64,000 nucleotides of DNA from Bacillus badius NBRC 15713. Its GTDB lineage: Bacteria > Bacillota > Bacilli > Bacillales > Domibacillaceae. The DNA is taken from assembly GCF_001591605.1 (NCBI RefSeq), contig NZ_BCVF01000005.1, positions 62,001 through 126,000 of the forward strand, in the 5' to 3' direction. The notes below the pieces were generated by a model, which did no database searches, was not told the origin of the DNA, and saw only the letters and a list, made by a program, of their open reading frames with translations. Positions 1 to 8,474 of the stretch are shown here, piece after piece; within the stretch, counting starts at the first letter, position 1, and the number at the start of each line of letters is the position of its first letter. A program made the position numbers and the translations under genes.

Positions 1-212
1 TCATCGAGCATACACCCGAGGAGAAAAGAGGGCAATTTTTTGGTCTGTTTGCGTTTTCCGGCAAGGTATCCGCCATGGTCGGCCCCTTCCTGTACGGCAC
101 CATTACCTTGATTCTCGCTGATTACGGCAATATCGCAAGCCGCACAGCCTTAGGATCTTTAATGATTCTTGTGCTCGCCGGTCTCATCGTTCACCGCCGC
201 ATTCGCATATAA
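1..212 (+). CDS. UMF1-family MFS transporter, C-terminal fragment
   Basis: The reading frame is open from the left edge of the window and stops with TAA at 210-212, leaving about 69 residues of the C-terminus. The visible part has a cytoplasmic loop of the form TPEEKRGQFFGLFAFSGK, then two hydrophobic helices and a short basic tail (HRRIRI). The loop resembles the UMF1/Atg22-like branch of the major facilitator superfamily, whose bacterial substrates are mostly unknown. The gene overlaps the 3' end of the convergent glycosylase gene by 54 bases, which is unusual but both frames look real. The family call rests on a short fragment, so it is tentative. Confidence 0.6.
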   Translation, partial: IEHTPEEKRGQFFGLFAFSGKVSAMVGPFLYGTITLILADYGNIASRTALGSLMILVLAGLIVHRRIRI

Positions 213-854
213 GTCCGGATGCCTCACCAATCTTTCCAGCTTGTCCATATCCTCATGAATCAGCTCCAGCAGCTGGCGATTGTAGAAGATGGAAGCCGGA
301 TGAAAGGTCGGAAAAATCACGTACTCTTTATCTGTCCATTCATACTCGCTGCTTTCCAGGCTCTTCAGCCGTTTCACCGGCTGCTTCATCAGACGGCCAT
401 GTGCTTCTGTCACTTTTAGATCCGGTCCGCATAAGCGTTTTAAGCCGATATTGCCGAGCGTGACAATGAGCGGGGATTGGACATGCTCTATTTCATAGTC
501 AAGCAAGGGCGCATGAGCCAAAATCTCCGCGGAGGACGGGGCACGGTTGTACTTTCTTCGTACCGTCTCTCCGGCTCTTGTCCGCTTTTCCCGCCATTTA
601 TAAGGGCGGCTTCTAACGGCGCTGGTTATGTATACTTCTTCCCTTGACACGCCGGCTCTTTCCAAAAATTTCATCAATTCATTGCCCGCCCTGCCGCTGA
701 AGGGAATGCCGTTATGGATTTCTGTTTCTCCCGGCGCCTCGCCGACAAGCAGGAGCTTCGGCTTTTCAGGGCCGGCTCCATAAACAAACCCTTCAACGGG
801 ATAAGGGCTAATCCGTTTTCTTCCGAGTTCCGCCAGCCATTCTGGTATTCTCAT
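159..854 (-). CDS. Uracil-DNA glycosylase superfamily protein (family 4-like, lacks Fe-S cysteines)
   Basis: A 231-residue protein with the hallmarks of the UDG fold: motif A GEAPGETE near residue 38 followed by GIPFSGRAGNEL, and motif B HPAS near residue 187. Family 4 and 5 enzymes remove uracil from DNA and normally carry four cysteines that bind a 4Fe-4S cluster. This protein has a single cysteine (LCGPD), and the usual KCRP segment reads AVRSRP, so a cluster is not possible. The tail is highly charged. The start codon is followed directly by a normal N-terminus. It overlaps the convergent transporter gene at its 3' end. The repair role is inferred from the family; activity without the cluster is uncertain. 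Confidence 0.78.
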   Translation of the reverse strand: MRIPEWLAELGRKRISPYPVEGFVYGAGPEKPKLLLVGEAPGETEIHNGIPFSGRAGNELMKFLERAGVSREEVYITSAVRSRPYKWREKRTRAGETVRRKYNRAPSSAEILAHAPLLDYEIEHVQSPLIVTLGNIGLKRLCGPDLKVTEAHGRLMKQPVKRLKSLESSEYEWTDKEYVIFPTFHPASIFYNRQLLELIHEDMDKLERLVRHPDLYANAAVNDETGEHKNH

Positions 855-1030
855 CCGCTATATCTCCCTTCCCACTGTTGGGCGCAAGGCATTAGCTCAG
901 CAACTGGAAAGCAGCCGCGCCGATCGCTGCTTCTTCGGCCTGCACAGCCTTTATCCTCCGCCCTTTCTATTGAATCTATACCCGCTCCCTGCTATCTGTT
1001 AACTACTGGTGATTTTCTTGCAAAATGACT

Positions 1031-1059
1031 TTGAGCCGCAAGCGATGCTTGCGGCTCAA
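1031..1059 (-). terminator. Hairpin after the TRAP operon
   Basis: A perfect 13-bp stem (1031-1043 with 1047-1059, 3-base loop) lies a few bases beyond the stop codon of the TRAP permease. The T-tract on the minus strand is interrupted, so termination may be partial. Confidence 0.65.
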
Positions 1060-1064
1060 AAACT

Positions 1065-3041
1065 TTATACAATTTTGGATGTCGGGATATCCGGCCGTGC
1101 TTTCGAGCGGGCAAGAAGCTGCTGGATTAACACAAGAGCAAGAATGCCCAAGCCGATAATATCTGTCCACATGCCTGGAATGATTAATGTCACGGAGCCG
1201 GCTAAGCACAAAGCAGCTAGCGGCAGCGGCAGGTCTGCGATTAAATATCGTTCCAGCGCTGCGCTCAGCCCGAGAATGCCGATAATTGCCGTAGCAGCCA
1301 CCCAAGCAACCTCAAGCGGGCTCGTAACGTCCTGCATCAGGATCACCGGCGAAAAGACGAAGATGTACGGAATGATGAACCCGGACAAAGCAAGCCGCAA
1401 TGCTTCGAACCCCGTTTTGTTTGGACTGGCGCCGGCGATTCCGGCTCCCGCGAATGCAGCTAGGGCAACCGGCGGCGTCACATTGGCTAGAATCCCGAAA
1501 TAAAAGACAAACATATGAGTAACAAATGGCGCGACGCCGAGCTCAAGCAGGGCTGGAGCAGCCATCGTTGCCGTAATAATGTAGGTCGGAATGGATGGCA
1601 GCCCCATTCCCATAATAATACACGCAATCATCGTAAAGACCAGCGTCAGGAACATGTCTCCTTGACCAAGCACGAGAATAGATTGCGTCAGCTTTGGCCC
1701 AAGACCTGTCAGCGTGCTGACGCCTACGATCAAGCCGACCATTGCACACGACATGGCAACCCCGAGCGCTGAACGGACACCATCTTCCATGGCTCCCAAG
1801 ATCTCTTTCGGCCCCATTCTTGTTTCCTTGTTAAACCAGCTGACAACGATTGAAAGAACAATCGCATAAAAAGCAGCATATAGCGGAGTCTTCCCAGCAA
1901 TCAGCATGCCGATCAGCACAACAATCGGGATGAGCAAATGGCCGCCTTTTTTAAACACTTGCCATAAGTTAGGCAGCTCCTCTTTGGACATGCCGCGAAG
2001 ACCTAACTTTTTCGCCCGGAAATGAACGATGCAAATAATGCCGAGATAGTATAGAAAAGCCGGCAGGATAGCTGCAAGAGCAATCTGATTGTACGGCATG
2101 CCAAGTGTTTCTGCCATAATAAAAGCGGTCGCTCCCATGACCGGCGGGATAATCTGGCCGCCAACGGAAGCTGTTGCTTCCACGGCACCGGCAAACTCCG
2201 GTTTGTAGCCGACGCGTTTCATCAGCGGAATCGTAAAAGCTCCTGTCGTTACAACATTGGCAAGCGCACTGCCGTTAATAGAGCCAAGGAGTCCGCTTGA
2301 TACAACAGCCACTTTCGCCGGGCCGCCGGACGTGTGCCCTGCGATACTGAGTGAAATATCGGTGAAAAACTGGCCCATTCCCGACCGATTTAAAAAAGCA
2401 CCGAATAAAATAAAGAGAATAATGTAAGAAGCGGAAACGGAAATCGCAATACCGTAAATCCCTTCTGTCGATAAGTACATATAGGTCACGATATCTTCCA
2501 GGTCTTTTCCGGAGTGCTTGAATAAGTCAGGAAAATACTGGCCGAAAAAGGCATATAGGAGAAAGAGTACAGTTAAAATGGTTAAGGCATTGCCGGCTAC
2601 ACGGCGGCCGCCTTCAATCACAACAGCAATCGTCAGCAGTCCAAAGGCGATATCCACACCGCTCGGCATATAAATGGACATTCTTTCTGCAATGCCTTGA
2701 TAGTCAATGATCATGTAGCCGCCTGTAGCAAGAGCAGCGGCCATCCAAATCATATCAATCGGGGTAACTTTCTTCGATCCTTTTTTATAGAAAGCCGGAT
2801 ACAAAATAAATACAAGTGCAGCAATGATAGCAGTATGCAGCGACCGGTGGCGGAGCGCATCCAGCGGTCCAAAGTAAGCGGTATACAAATGGTAGCCGGC
2901 AAGGCCTACACTTAGCGCAAAGATCGCCCAGCGCCAAAAGCCGTGATCAATTTTTCGAAACCGCGATTCACTATCATATTTTTGCAAAATTTCTTCCTGG
3001 CCTTCTATCGTCTCTGGTACTTCTTTTATTGCATTTGTCAT
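1065..3041 (-). CDS. TRAP transporter fused permease (4TM/12TM, TAXI type)
   Basis: A 658-residue, highly hydrophobic protein. The N-terminal part (about residues 30-150) is the small DctQ-like domain and the rest is the large DctM-like domain, fused as in 4TM/12TM TRAP permeases. The DctM signature GSINGSALANVVTTGAF is seen near residue 253, with further conserved GGQIIPPVMGA and GMGLPSIPTY segments. TRAP systems use the sodium gradient to take up organic acids or amino acids delivered by an extracytoplasmic binding protein. The gene starts 21 bases after the TAXI binding-protein gene, behind a good AAAGGAGGG site, so the two form one operon. The substrate is not evident. The sigma-54 promoter upstream suggests substrate-induced expression. 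Confidence 0.93.
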   Translation of the reverse strand: MTNAIKEVPETIEGQEEILQKYDSESRFRKIDHGFWRWAIFALSVGLAGYHLYTAYFGPLDALRHRSLHTAIIAALVFILYPAFYKKGSKKVTPIDMIWMAAALATGGYMIIDYQGIAERMSIYMPSGVDIAFGLLTIAVVIEGGRRVAGNALTILTVLFLLYAFFGQYFPDLFKHSGKDLEDIVTYMYLSTEGIYGIAISVSASYIILFILFGAFLNRSGMGQFFTDISLSIAGHTSGGPAKVAVVSSGLLGSINGSALANVVTTGAFTIPLMKRVGYKPEFAGAVEATASVGGQIIPPVMGATAFIMAETLGMPYNQIALAAILPAFLYYLGIICIVHFRAKKLGLRGMSKEELPNLWQVFKKGGHLLIPIVVLIGMLIAGKTPLYAAFYAIVLSIVVSWFNKETRMGPKEILGAMEDGVRSALGVAMSCAMVGLIVGVSTLTGLGPKLTQSILVLGQGDMFLTLVFTMIACIIMGMGLPSIPTYIITATMAAPALLELGVAPFVTHMFVFYFGILANVTPPVALAAFAGAGIAGASPNKTGFEALRLALSGFIIPYIFVFSPVILMQDVTSPLEVAWVAATAIIGILGLSAALERYLIADLPLPLAALCLAGSVTLIIPGMWTDIIGLGILALVLIQQLLARSKARPDIPTSKIV

Positions 3042-3062
3042 TGATATCCCTCCTTTATTCCT

Positions 3063-4067
3063 TTACTGCAAAGCGCCTTGTTCTTTAAAATATTTTTCTG
3101 CACCCGGATGCAAAGGCAGCGGCAGCTTGTCTGCAGCTTTTTCCAGCTTAATGTTCTTGGCTGAGCTATGGGCATTTTGAAGCTGGTCAAGATTTTCAAA
3201 TAATGTTTTCGTCAGCAAATATACCTCTTCATCCGGAAGATCTTTATGGGTAATCAGCAAATTGTTGACTTTCACCGTTTCCCTGTCTTTTTTGACTCCT
3301 TTGTACGTATTGGCCGGGATGCTGCCTACTTCAAAAGCAGGGTATTTCTTTTGCAGGCTTTCCGTAATGCTCTTCGGAACCGGAATAATTTCTACTTCAT
3401 CTGTGGCCGCCAGCTCCATAATTCCGGAGTTTGGATAGCCGGAAGACAGGAAAGCCACATCAGTTGTGCCATTTTTAATCCCTTCAATGCCTTCCGAGAA
3501 TGATAAGAAATCTGCATTTACCTCATCATAAGTAATGCCGGCTTCTTCTAAAATCCGCTTAGCCATAATTTCGGTACCGCTTCCAAGAGCGCCAACCGCA
3601 AGATCTTTTCCTTTTAAATCTTTAAGTGTCTTGATGCCGAGCTTTTTAGGAGCAACGATTTGCATATAGTTCGGGTAAAGCGAAGCAACAGCGCGGACGT
3701 TTGAAAGCGCCCCTGCCTTCGCAAAATTGCCTTTTCCCATATAAGCATCGGTTACTGTATCAGCCATTGCAAAGCCGAGCTCCGCTTTCTTTCTGGACAG
3801 CTTAGCCGTATTCTCTGCGGAGGCTCCGGTGGTCTGTGCACTTGTCTGCGCACCCAGCTCCTCCCCGTAAATTTTGGCAAGCGCATTGCCAAGCTGAAAG
3901 TAAATTCCTGATGTTCCCCCTGTTAAAATCGTTACCGGCTCTCCCGCCAGCGGCCCTGCGGCCTTTCCCTCCTGCTTCTCGTCCTCTGACGAAGCGGAAT
4001 TGCTGCACGCAGACAAGCTCATAAGAACGAACATTAAAAATAAAATAAATCCTTTACGTAGCTTCAT
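3063..4067 (-). CDS. TAXI family TRAP transporter solute-binding lipoprotein
   Basis: A 334-residue binding protein with a lipoprotein signal (basic start, hydrophobic stretch, lipobox LSACS at about residues 18-22). The GGTSGIYFQLGNALAKIYG segment near residue 50 is the characteristic TAXI-TRAP motif. It is anchored outside the membrane and hands its ligand to the fused permease encoded directly downstream. Known TAXI ligands are small carboxylates, including glutamate-like compounds, but this one cannot be assigned. The ATG follows AAAGAGGTGAGGAC. It is the first gene behind a strong sigma-54 promoter match. Confidence 0.93.
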   Translation of the reverse strand: MKLRKGFILFLMFVLMSLSACSNSASSEDEKQEGKAAGPLAGEPVTILTGGTSGIYFQLGNALAKIYGEELGAQTSAQTTGASAENTAKLSRKKAELGFAMADTVTDAYMGKGNFAKAGALSNVRAVASLYPNYMQIVAPKKLGIKTLKDLKGKDLAVGALGSGTEIMAKRILEEAGITYDEVNADFLSFSEGIEGIKNGTTDVAFLSSGYPNSGIMELAATDEVEIIPVPKSITESLQKKYPAFEVGSIPANTYKGVKKDRETVKVNNLLITHKDLPDEEVYLLTKTLFENLDQLQNAHSSAKNIKLEKAADKLPLPLHPGAEKYFKEQGALQ

Positions 4068-4100
4068 GTCCTCACCTCTTTATCTATTTCCATGTTTATA

Positions 4101-4117
4101 ATGCAATATTTGTACCA
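4101..4117 (-). promoter_or_regulatory. Sigma-54 (-24/-12) promoter of the TRAP operon
   Basis: Read on the minus strand the sequence is TGGTACAAATATTGCAT. It matches TGGCAC-N5-TTGCW with one mismatch and exact GG-to-GC spacing. The -12 GC is at 4104-4103, which puts the transcript start about 24 bases before the ATG at 4067. The neighbouring activator gene encodes an intact GAFTGA motif, which is required for sigma-54 contact. A weak dyad at 4233-4250 (TGATG...CATCA) is a possible upstream activator site, at low confidence. Confidence 0.85.
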
Positions 4118-4160
4118 TTAATAAAATTCAGTCAAATCAACTGTTTATTCAAAAAAGCGG

Positions 4161-4204
4161 CAAAAAATGCCGGTCAGGGGCGGCAAATTATTCCTGACCG
4201 GCAT
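4161..4204 (-). terminator. Terminator of the sensor-regulator operon
   Basis: A 12-bp perfect stem (4167-4178 with 4193-4204) is followed on the minus strand by six T. It separates the two-component genes from the sigma-54 promoter. A T-run on the other side makes it look bidirectional. Confidence 0.85.
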
Positions 4205-4309
4205 GTTTTTCTTTTCATTCTCACAAAGAGCATGATGGATTTTTTCATCAATTCCGCTGCAGGCGGATGCTTTCCTTGATCCTCTCAGCCTCAAATAGGA
4301 CTGCAGCTG

Positions 4310-5686
4310 TTAGATGGGCTCTTCCCTGTAAAGCTGCAGCTTATTGCGCAGGCTCCGCTCGCTGATACCGAGCATTCTGGCCGTTTCTTTCCGGCTTCCC
4401 CCGCAATGTTTTAATATAGACTCAATCATTATTTTTTCCGCCTCCTTCATCGTGGCGCCGACCGGCACGGCGATAATCCCCGAAGAAGGATCGGGCGCCT
4501 GCTTAGGTGAGCTGCTTTCAGCACGGACGGTAATTGGCAAATCTTCTTCAGTAATCACCTTTTCTTTGGCCATGGCAACTGCATACTCAAGAATATTGCT
4601 CAATTGCCGGATGTTCCCCGGATAATCATAGGCGAGCAAACGGTTCCACGCTGTATCTGAAAGCACCGGCAGCGGACGCTGCATCTCCTCTGCATATTTT
4701 TTCAGGAAATAAGGAATTAACACGGGCAAATCTTCTTTTCTCTCGCTTAGCAGCGGCAGTTCAATCGGTATGACATTTAGGCGGAAAAACAAGTCCTCCC
4801 GAAAAGAGCCTTCCGCCACCATTTTTGGCAGATTTTTATTAGTGGCGCTGATGATTCGCACATTGACCTTCTTGACTTCCGTAGAACCAAGCGGCGTCAA
4901 TTCCTTCTCCTGCAATACGCGCAGCATTTTTGCCTGCAAAGAAGCCGGCATATCGCCGATTTCATCAAGAAACAAGGTTCCGCCATCAGCGGCTGCCACT
5001 TTTCCTTCCTGGCTGCCGGCCGCTCCGGTAAATGCTCCCTTCGCATAACCAAACAGCTCACTTTCCAGCAAGGTTTCGGGAATAGCGGCGCAATTCACGG
5101 ATACGAACGGTCCGCCCCGCCGCCGGCCCTGCCTGTGCAAAGCGCGGGCTACAAGCTCTTTCCCCGTCCCGCTTTCTCCAAAAATAAGGACGCTCGAATC
5201 AATATCTTTCACTCGCTCAATGATGGAAAATACATTTCTCATTGCCGGGCTGTCGCCGATCATTTGATCATATCCTTGAATCTTCTCAATCGTTTCGTTT
5301 AACTCGCGGATCTTGCTGTACAGCGATTGATGCTCCAGCGCTTTTTCAATCAGCAAGTGCAATTCATCAATATCCAAAGGTTTAGTAATATAGTGATAAG
5401 CTCCCCGCTTAATCGCTTCAACAGACGATTCAATCGTTCCGTGAGCCGTCATCATAATGACAGACAGCTGCGGATAATCCGCTTTCACTTCAGCCAAGAC
5501 CTGCAGCCCGTCCGCTTCCCCAAGCCGCCAATCCAGCAGCATGACGTGTACCTGGTCTTTCTCCAGAATGGCTCGGGCGTCCTCTACTGCCGTAACGGCC
5601 CGCACGTTATACTCATTTTCCAGAGCGAACCGCAGGGATGCCCCAATCGCCGGCTCATCATCTAAAATTAAGACAACAGGTTTCAC
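4310..5686 (-). CDS. NtrC-type sigma-54 activator response regulator
   Basis: A 458-residue protein: receiver domain (about 1-115, acidic pair D9-D10, phospho-acceptor D52 in MLLDWRL), AAA+ sigma-54 activator domain (about 140-375) with Walker A GESGTGKE, the sigma-54 contact loop GAFTGA and Walker B GGTLFLDEIGD, and a Fis-type helix-turn-helix at the C-terminus (KETARMLGISERSLRNKL). The GTG start at 5686 overlaps the kinase stop codon (GTGA) and has GGGGGAG in front. An upstream in-frame ATG would add 38 basic residues inside the kinase gene and is not favoured. It is partnered with the sensor kinase and probably activates the downstream sigma-54 promoter at 4101-4117. Confidence 0.94.
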   Translation of the reverse strand: MKPVVLILDDEPAIGASLRFALENEYNVRAVTAVEDARAILEKDQVHVMLLDWRLGEADGLQVLAEVKADYPQLSVIMMTAHGTIESSVEAIKRGAYHYITKPLDIDELHLLIEKALEHQSLYSKIRELNETIEKIQGYDQMIGDSPAMRNVFSIIERVKDIDSSVLIFGESGTGKELVARALHRQGRRRGGPFVSVNCAAIPETLLESELFGYAKGAFTGAAGSQEGKVAAADGGTLFLDEIGDMPASLQAKMLRVLQEKELTPLGSTEVKKVNVRIISATNKNLPKMVAEGSFREDLFFRLNVIPIELPLLSERKEDLPVLIPYFLKKYAEEMQRPLPVLSDTAWNRLLAYDYPGNIRQLSNILEYAVAMAKEKVITEEDLPITVRAESSSPKQAPDPSSGIIAVPVGATMKEAEKIMIESILKHCGGSRKETARMLGISERSLRNKLQLYREEPI

Positions 5687-7731
5687 TTTTTCTCCCCCTC
5701 TTCTTCTGCGGTTGGCAAAATGATAGTAAAGACTGTTCCTTTCCCTGGCTCTGTCTCTACCTGCAAATCGCCATGGTTTTCCTTTATCCACTGATAACAA
5801 AGAGCCAATCCAAGACCGACCCCATGCGGCTTTGTTGTATAAAATGGCTCAAAAATCTGCAGGGCGCTATGCGAATCTATGCCCATGCCTGTATCCGCTA
5901 CTTGGATCACCCCTGATCCTTTCCTCTTTGCCGCTTTAATTGTTAATTGTTTTTTCTCTGTTTGTTCCATAGCATCTAATGCATTCAACAGCAAATTGAG
6001 CATGACTTGCTTTAACTGATCGGGATCACAAATCACCTCTAGCTGCGGATCGGCCTGAATCTCTAAGCGGACACGATGCTTCTTCAGCGTCGGCTCAATA
6101 ATATCGGCTACTGACTGAATAAATGCCGCTGCTTTCAGCTTTTGTGTTTGCGGATGCTTGGGGCGGGCATAATCAAGCAAGGATTCAACAATCGTATTCA
6201 TCCGTTTTAATGCTTCTGGCACATATTTAACCAGCTCCTGGCGAAATGCCGGGTCCTCGTACTTCCTTGGCAGAAGATCCACGAATGTTTTCATCGAAGT
6301 AAGCGGATTGCGGATTTCATGGGCAACTCCGGCAACCAGCTGTCCAAGTGCCCGCATCTTCTCTTGTGTGGCCAGCTTCTCCTCCAGCATCTTCGCTTCT
6401 GAGCGGTCAGCTAATGTCAGAAGACAGCCATTCTTTTTGCCGCTTTCCTCGTATAAGGGAATGAGACGGCATAAAATAAAACGCTTCTCCCCCTTTTCCT
6501 CAAAGGTGATTTCCTCGGAAAACAGCTGCTCTTCCTTGCGTCCCTTAAAATATTTATAATGCTGGAGAATACTGGCCATGTGCGGCTGCCGAAGTATATC
6601 CTCCGTCACTACCTTAGCCTGGCTATCAATGCCCAGCATCGTCTTTGCCCGTTCATTCAAGCTCGTAAGCTGCAAGGTATCATCAAATGTCAAGATTCCA
6701 TAATACATATGGTGGATGATTTGCGTTTTAAACGCGTGTGCTTCTGAAATCGCCTGCTGTTGAACTTCTAATTGGGCGTTTGCCTCGGCCAGAGCGGCTG
6801 TTCGTCTCGCTACTTCTCTCTGCAGCCGTTTATTCCATAAATAAGCGAAGATAAGCACTGCCACGGCGCAGCTAATGAGGATCACTAAAACAATAATCCA
6901 ATTGCGCATTTCTTTCAGCTGGCCATCGGGATATAAACCGAACCACTGTAAATACAGCGTTTGGTAATCTCCATTTTCCTTCATGCGTGCCAAGGAACCG
7001 TTGATCATTGACAATAGCTCGGTTTCCCTCGGACGGACAACAGCAGAGAAATCAGACGGCACGCCAATATTCTCAAGAATGCGGTAATGATCCTGTTCAC
7101 CAGATCTCTTTAAATAAAATTCCGCTGTCCATTTATTCGTTAAGAAAGCATCCGCTCTCTCCATCAGCAAGAAATCAAAAGCATCCCGCGGATTAAGTGC
7201 CAGCTGAAACTCCACCCGTCTTACGTTCAATAGCAAATCAAATGAAGCAGGCTCCTCCTGCATGACGATTGTTTTTTCACGCAAGTCCGTTAAATTTTTG
7301 ATGTCCGCCGTTGCCTCCTTCGGCACAATAAGAACGTCAGCCATCGTAAAATAGGGCTCGGAAAACTGAAACCGTTCGCTTTGCTCAGCGGAATATTTCA
7401 TTCCCATGATGGCATCCACTTTTCCTGCTTTCAGCGCCTGTGACGCCTCATAGAAGTTCATGGGGTAAAATTGAAATTCCACACCTTCCTCATCAGCAAT
7501 CCGGCGAAACAACTCCACACTGAAACCCGTAAACTTTCCTTCCTTATTAATATAAGAAAAAGGCGGCAAATGCTTTTCCCCGGCAATTCGATATACTTTT
7601 TTGGCCGGCAATTTATTGATCTGCCTGGAAGGGCGATCAATCAGATTTGCCGAAGCCGCGGACGGCAGGATGCCGGCTATTAAAATGACACAAATAAAAC
7701 TTGCGGCTAATCGAAGCGAAAAGGGCATCAT
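5683..7731 (-). CDS. Sensor histidine kinase with extracellular SBP_bac_3 ligand-binding domain
   Basis: A 682-residue membrane kinase. After a signal-like N-terminus it has a type 3 periplasmic-binding-protein domain (about 45-270, beginning VYRIAGEKHLPPFSYIN), a transmembrane helix near 280-300, a coiled linker, a PAS-like domain (about 340-440), the HisKA H-box GVAHEIRNPLTS, and an HATPase_c domain with N, G1 and G2 boxes (NLLLNALDA, DTGMGI, GVGLGLAL). The extracellular domain is of the kind that binds amino acids or other small polar ligands directly. It is translationally coupled to the response regulator by a 4-base overlap. Its ATG follows AAGGAG. The likely role is to sense the solute carried by the TRAP transporter. 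Confidence 0.93.
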   Translation of the reverse strand: MMPFSLRLAASFICVILIAGILPSAASANLIDRPSRQINKLPAKKVYRIAGEKHLPPFSYINKEGKFTGFSVELFRRIADEEGVEFQFYPMNFYEASQALKAGKVDAIMGMKYSAEQSERFQFSEPYFTMADVLIVPKEATADIKNLTDLREKTIVMQEEPASFDLLLNVRRVEFQLALNPRDAFDFLLMERADAFLTNKWTAEFYLKRSGEQDHYRILENIGVPSDFSAVVRPRETELLSMINGSLARMKENGDYQTLYLQWFGLYPDGQLKEMRNWIIVLVILISCAVAVLIFAYLWNKRLQREVARRTAALAEANAQLEVQQQAISEAHAFKTQIIHHMYYGILTFDDTLQLTSLNERAKTMLGIDSQAKVVTEDILRQPHMASILQHYKYFKGRKEEQLFSEEITFEEKGEKRFILCRLIPLYEESGKKNGCLLTLADRSEAKMLEEKLATQEKMRALGQLVAGVAHEIRNPLTSMKTFVDLLPRKYEDPAFRQELVKYVPEALKRMNTIVESLLDYARPKHPQTQKLKAAAFIQSVADIIEPTLKKHRVRLEIQADPQLEVICDPDQLKQVMLNLLLNALDAMEQTEKKQLTIKAAKRKGSGVIQVADTGMGIDSHSALQIFEPFYTTKPHGVGLGLALCYQWIKENHGDLQVETEPGKGTVFTIILPTAEEEGEKK

Positions 7732-7784
7732 CGTCTAGCGTCTCCTTGTTAGAATCTTTACAATATTGTATCACATAAAAACTA

Positions 7785-7807
7785 GCCGGCTGCCATTGGC
7801 AGCCGGC
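7785..7807 (-). terminator. Terminator after the membrane protein gene
   Basis: A perfect 10-bp GC-rich stem with a 3-base loop (7785-7794 with 7798-7807) is followed on the minus strand by TAGTTTTTA. It lies between the stop of the 177-residue membrane protein and the kinase promoter region. Confidence 0.75.
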
Positions 7808-7822
7808 GATGCACGTTCGCTT

Positions 7823-8356
7823 CTACGCTTTTTTGGGCCAGACAAAGTGGCTGATGGCAATTAAAAAATCAATGCCTAAAACGAGTGACCAAAAACGCAA
7901 TATACCGCTTAGCGCTTCCGTTCTGGAAGGGTCGCCAACCAAGAAAATCAAACCCGCCAGCAGAACAGCCCCAATGAAATAAGCCAGCACATGCCGGACC
8001 CATCCGGAAAAATAATGTTTGGCATACGCCATTCCATATTTTTTAGCCGGCTTTGGCCCTTGTTTCATCACATAATATACAAACCTTTCATCCGCCCATT
8101 GAATCATGCTTTTTCCAAACCCAATAGAAACACCAATATATACAGCTGCCAGCGCGTGAGCCTGGGTTGCAGTCGCTCCATTCAATAGATCTGCCCCCGT
8201 AGCAATAACCAGCACTAAATCAATTACTGGCGTTAAGGCTAAAAACAAAAGGCCCAATTTTTTGCGCTTGAACACATATCTTGTTGCCAGCCCCAGAATA
8301 ATGACCACCCAAAATGCAATTTCACACGCTACAATTAGCCAAACAATCAGGTTCAT
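7823..8356 (-). CDS. Integral membrane protein (YmcC-like), TetR-linked
   Basis: A 177-residue protein with four to five hydrophobic helices (about 5-25, 34-55, 65-85, 120-142, 150-172) and a basic loop between helices 3 and 4 (MKQGPKPAKKYG). It resembles the uncharacterised Bacillus YmcC membrane proteins, an assignment I make from general appearance only. The ATG has GGAGAGG in front. The gene is divergent from a TetR-family regulator, and the two putative operators lie between them, so it is probably the main target of that repressor. No catalytic or transport motif is visible, so the function is unknown. Confidence 0.7.
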   Translation of the reverse strand: MNLIVWLIVACEIAFWVVIILGLATRYVFKRKKLGLLFLALTPVIDLVLVIATGADLLNGATATQAHALAAVYIGVSIGFGKSMIQWADERFVYYVMKQGPKPAKKYGMAYAKHYFSGWVRHVLAYFIGAVLLAGLIFLVGDPSRTEALSGILRFWSLVLGIDFLIAISHFVWPKKA

Positions 8357-8373
8357 GGAACCTCTCCTTTTTT

Positions 8374-8387
8374 AATACATTTGTATT
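8374..8387. promoter_or_regulatory. Putative TetR operator 1
   Basis: AATACA-TT-TGTATT is a perfect inverted repeat with 6-bp arms, 18 bases before the start of the membrane protein gene. It shares the AATAC/GTAT arms with the second site about 46 bp away. Both are inferred binding sites of the divergent TetR regulator. Confidence 0.55.
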
Positions 8388-8419
8388 ATTTAAAAACAGT
8401 TTAACATTTATCTTTTTAT

Positions 8420-8433
8420 AATACAACCGTATC
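8420..8433. promoter_or_regulatory. Putative TetR operator 2
   Basis: The core ATAC-AACC-GTAT is an inverted repeat related to the site at 8374-8387, and it is placed about 40 bases before the TetR start codon. The pairing suggests joint control of both divergent genes. Confidence 0.5.
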
Positions 8434-8474
8434 ATAAAATTGCTTCCAGCTTTTTTTCCTGCTAAGATAAGGAT

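Noticed and set aside
5687-5800. 38-codon upstream extension of the NtrC-type regulator
   Set aside because: It lies inside the kinase gene and is basic and unlike a receiver; the GTG at 5686 has a good ribosome binding site and the receiver domain starts there.
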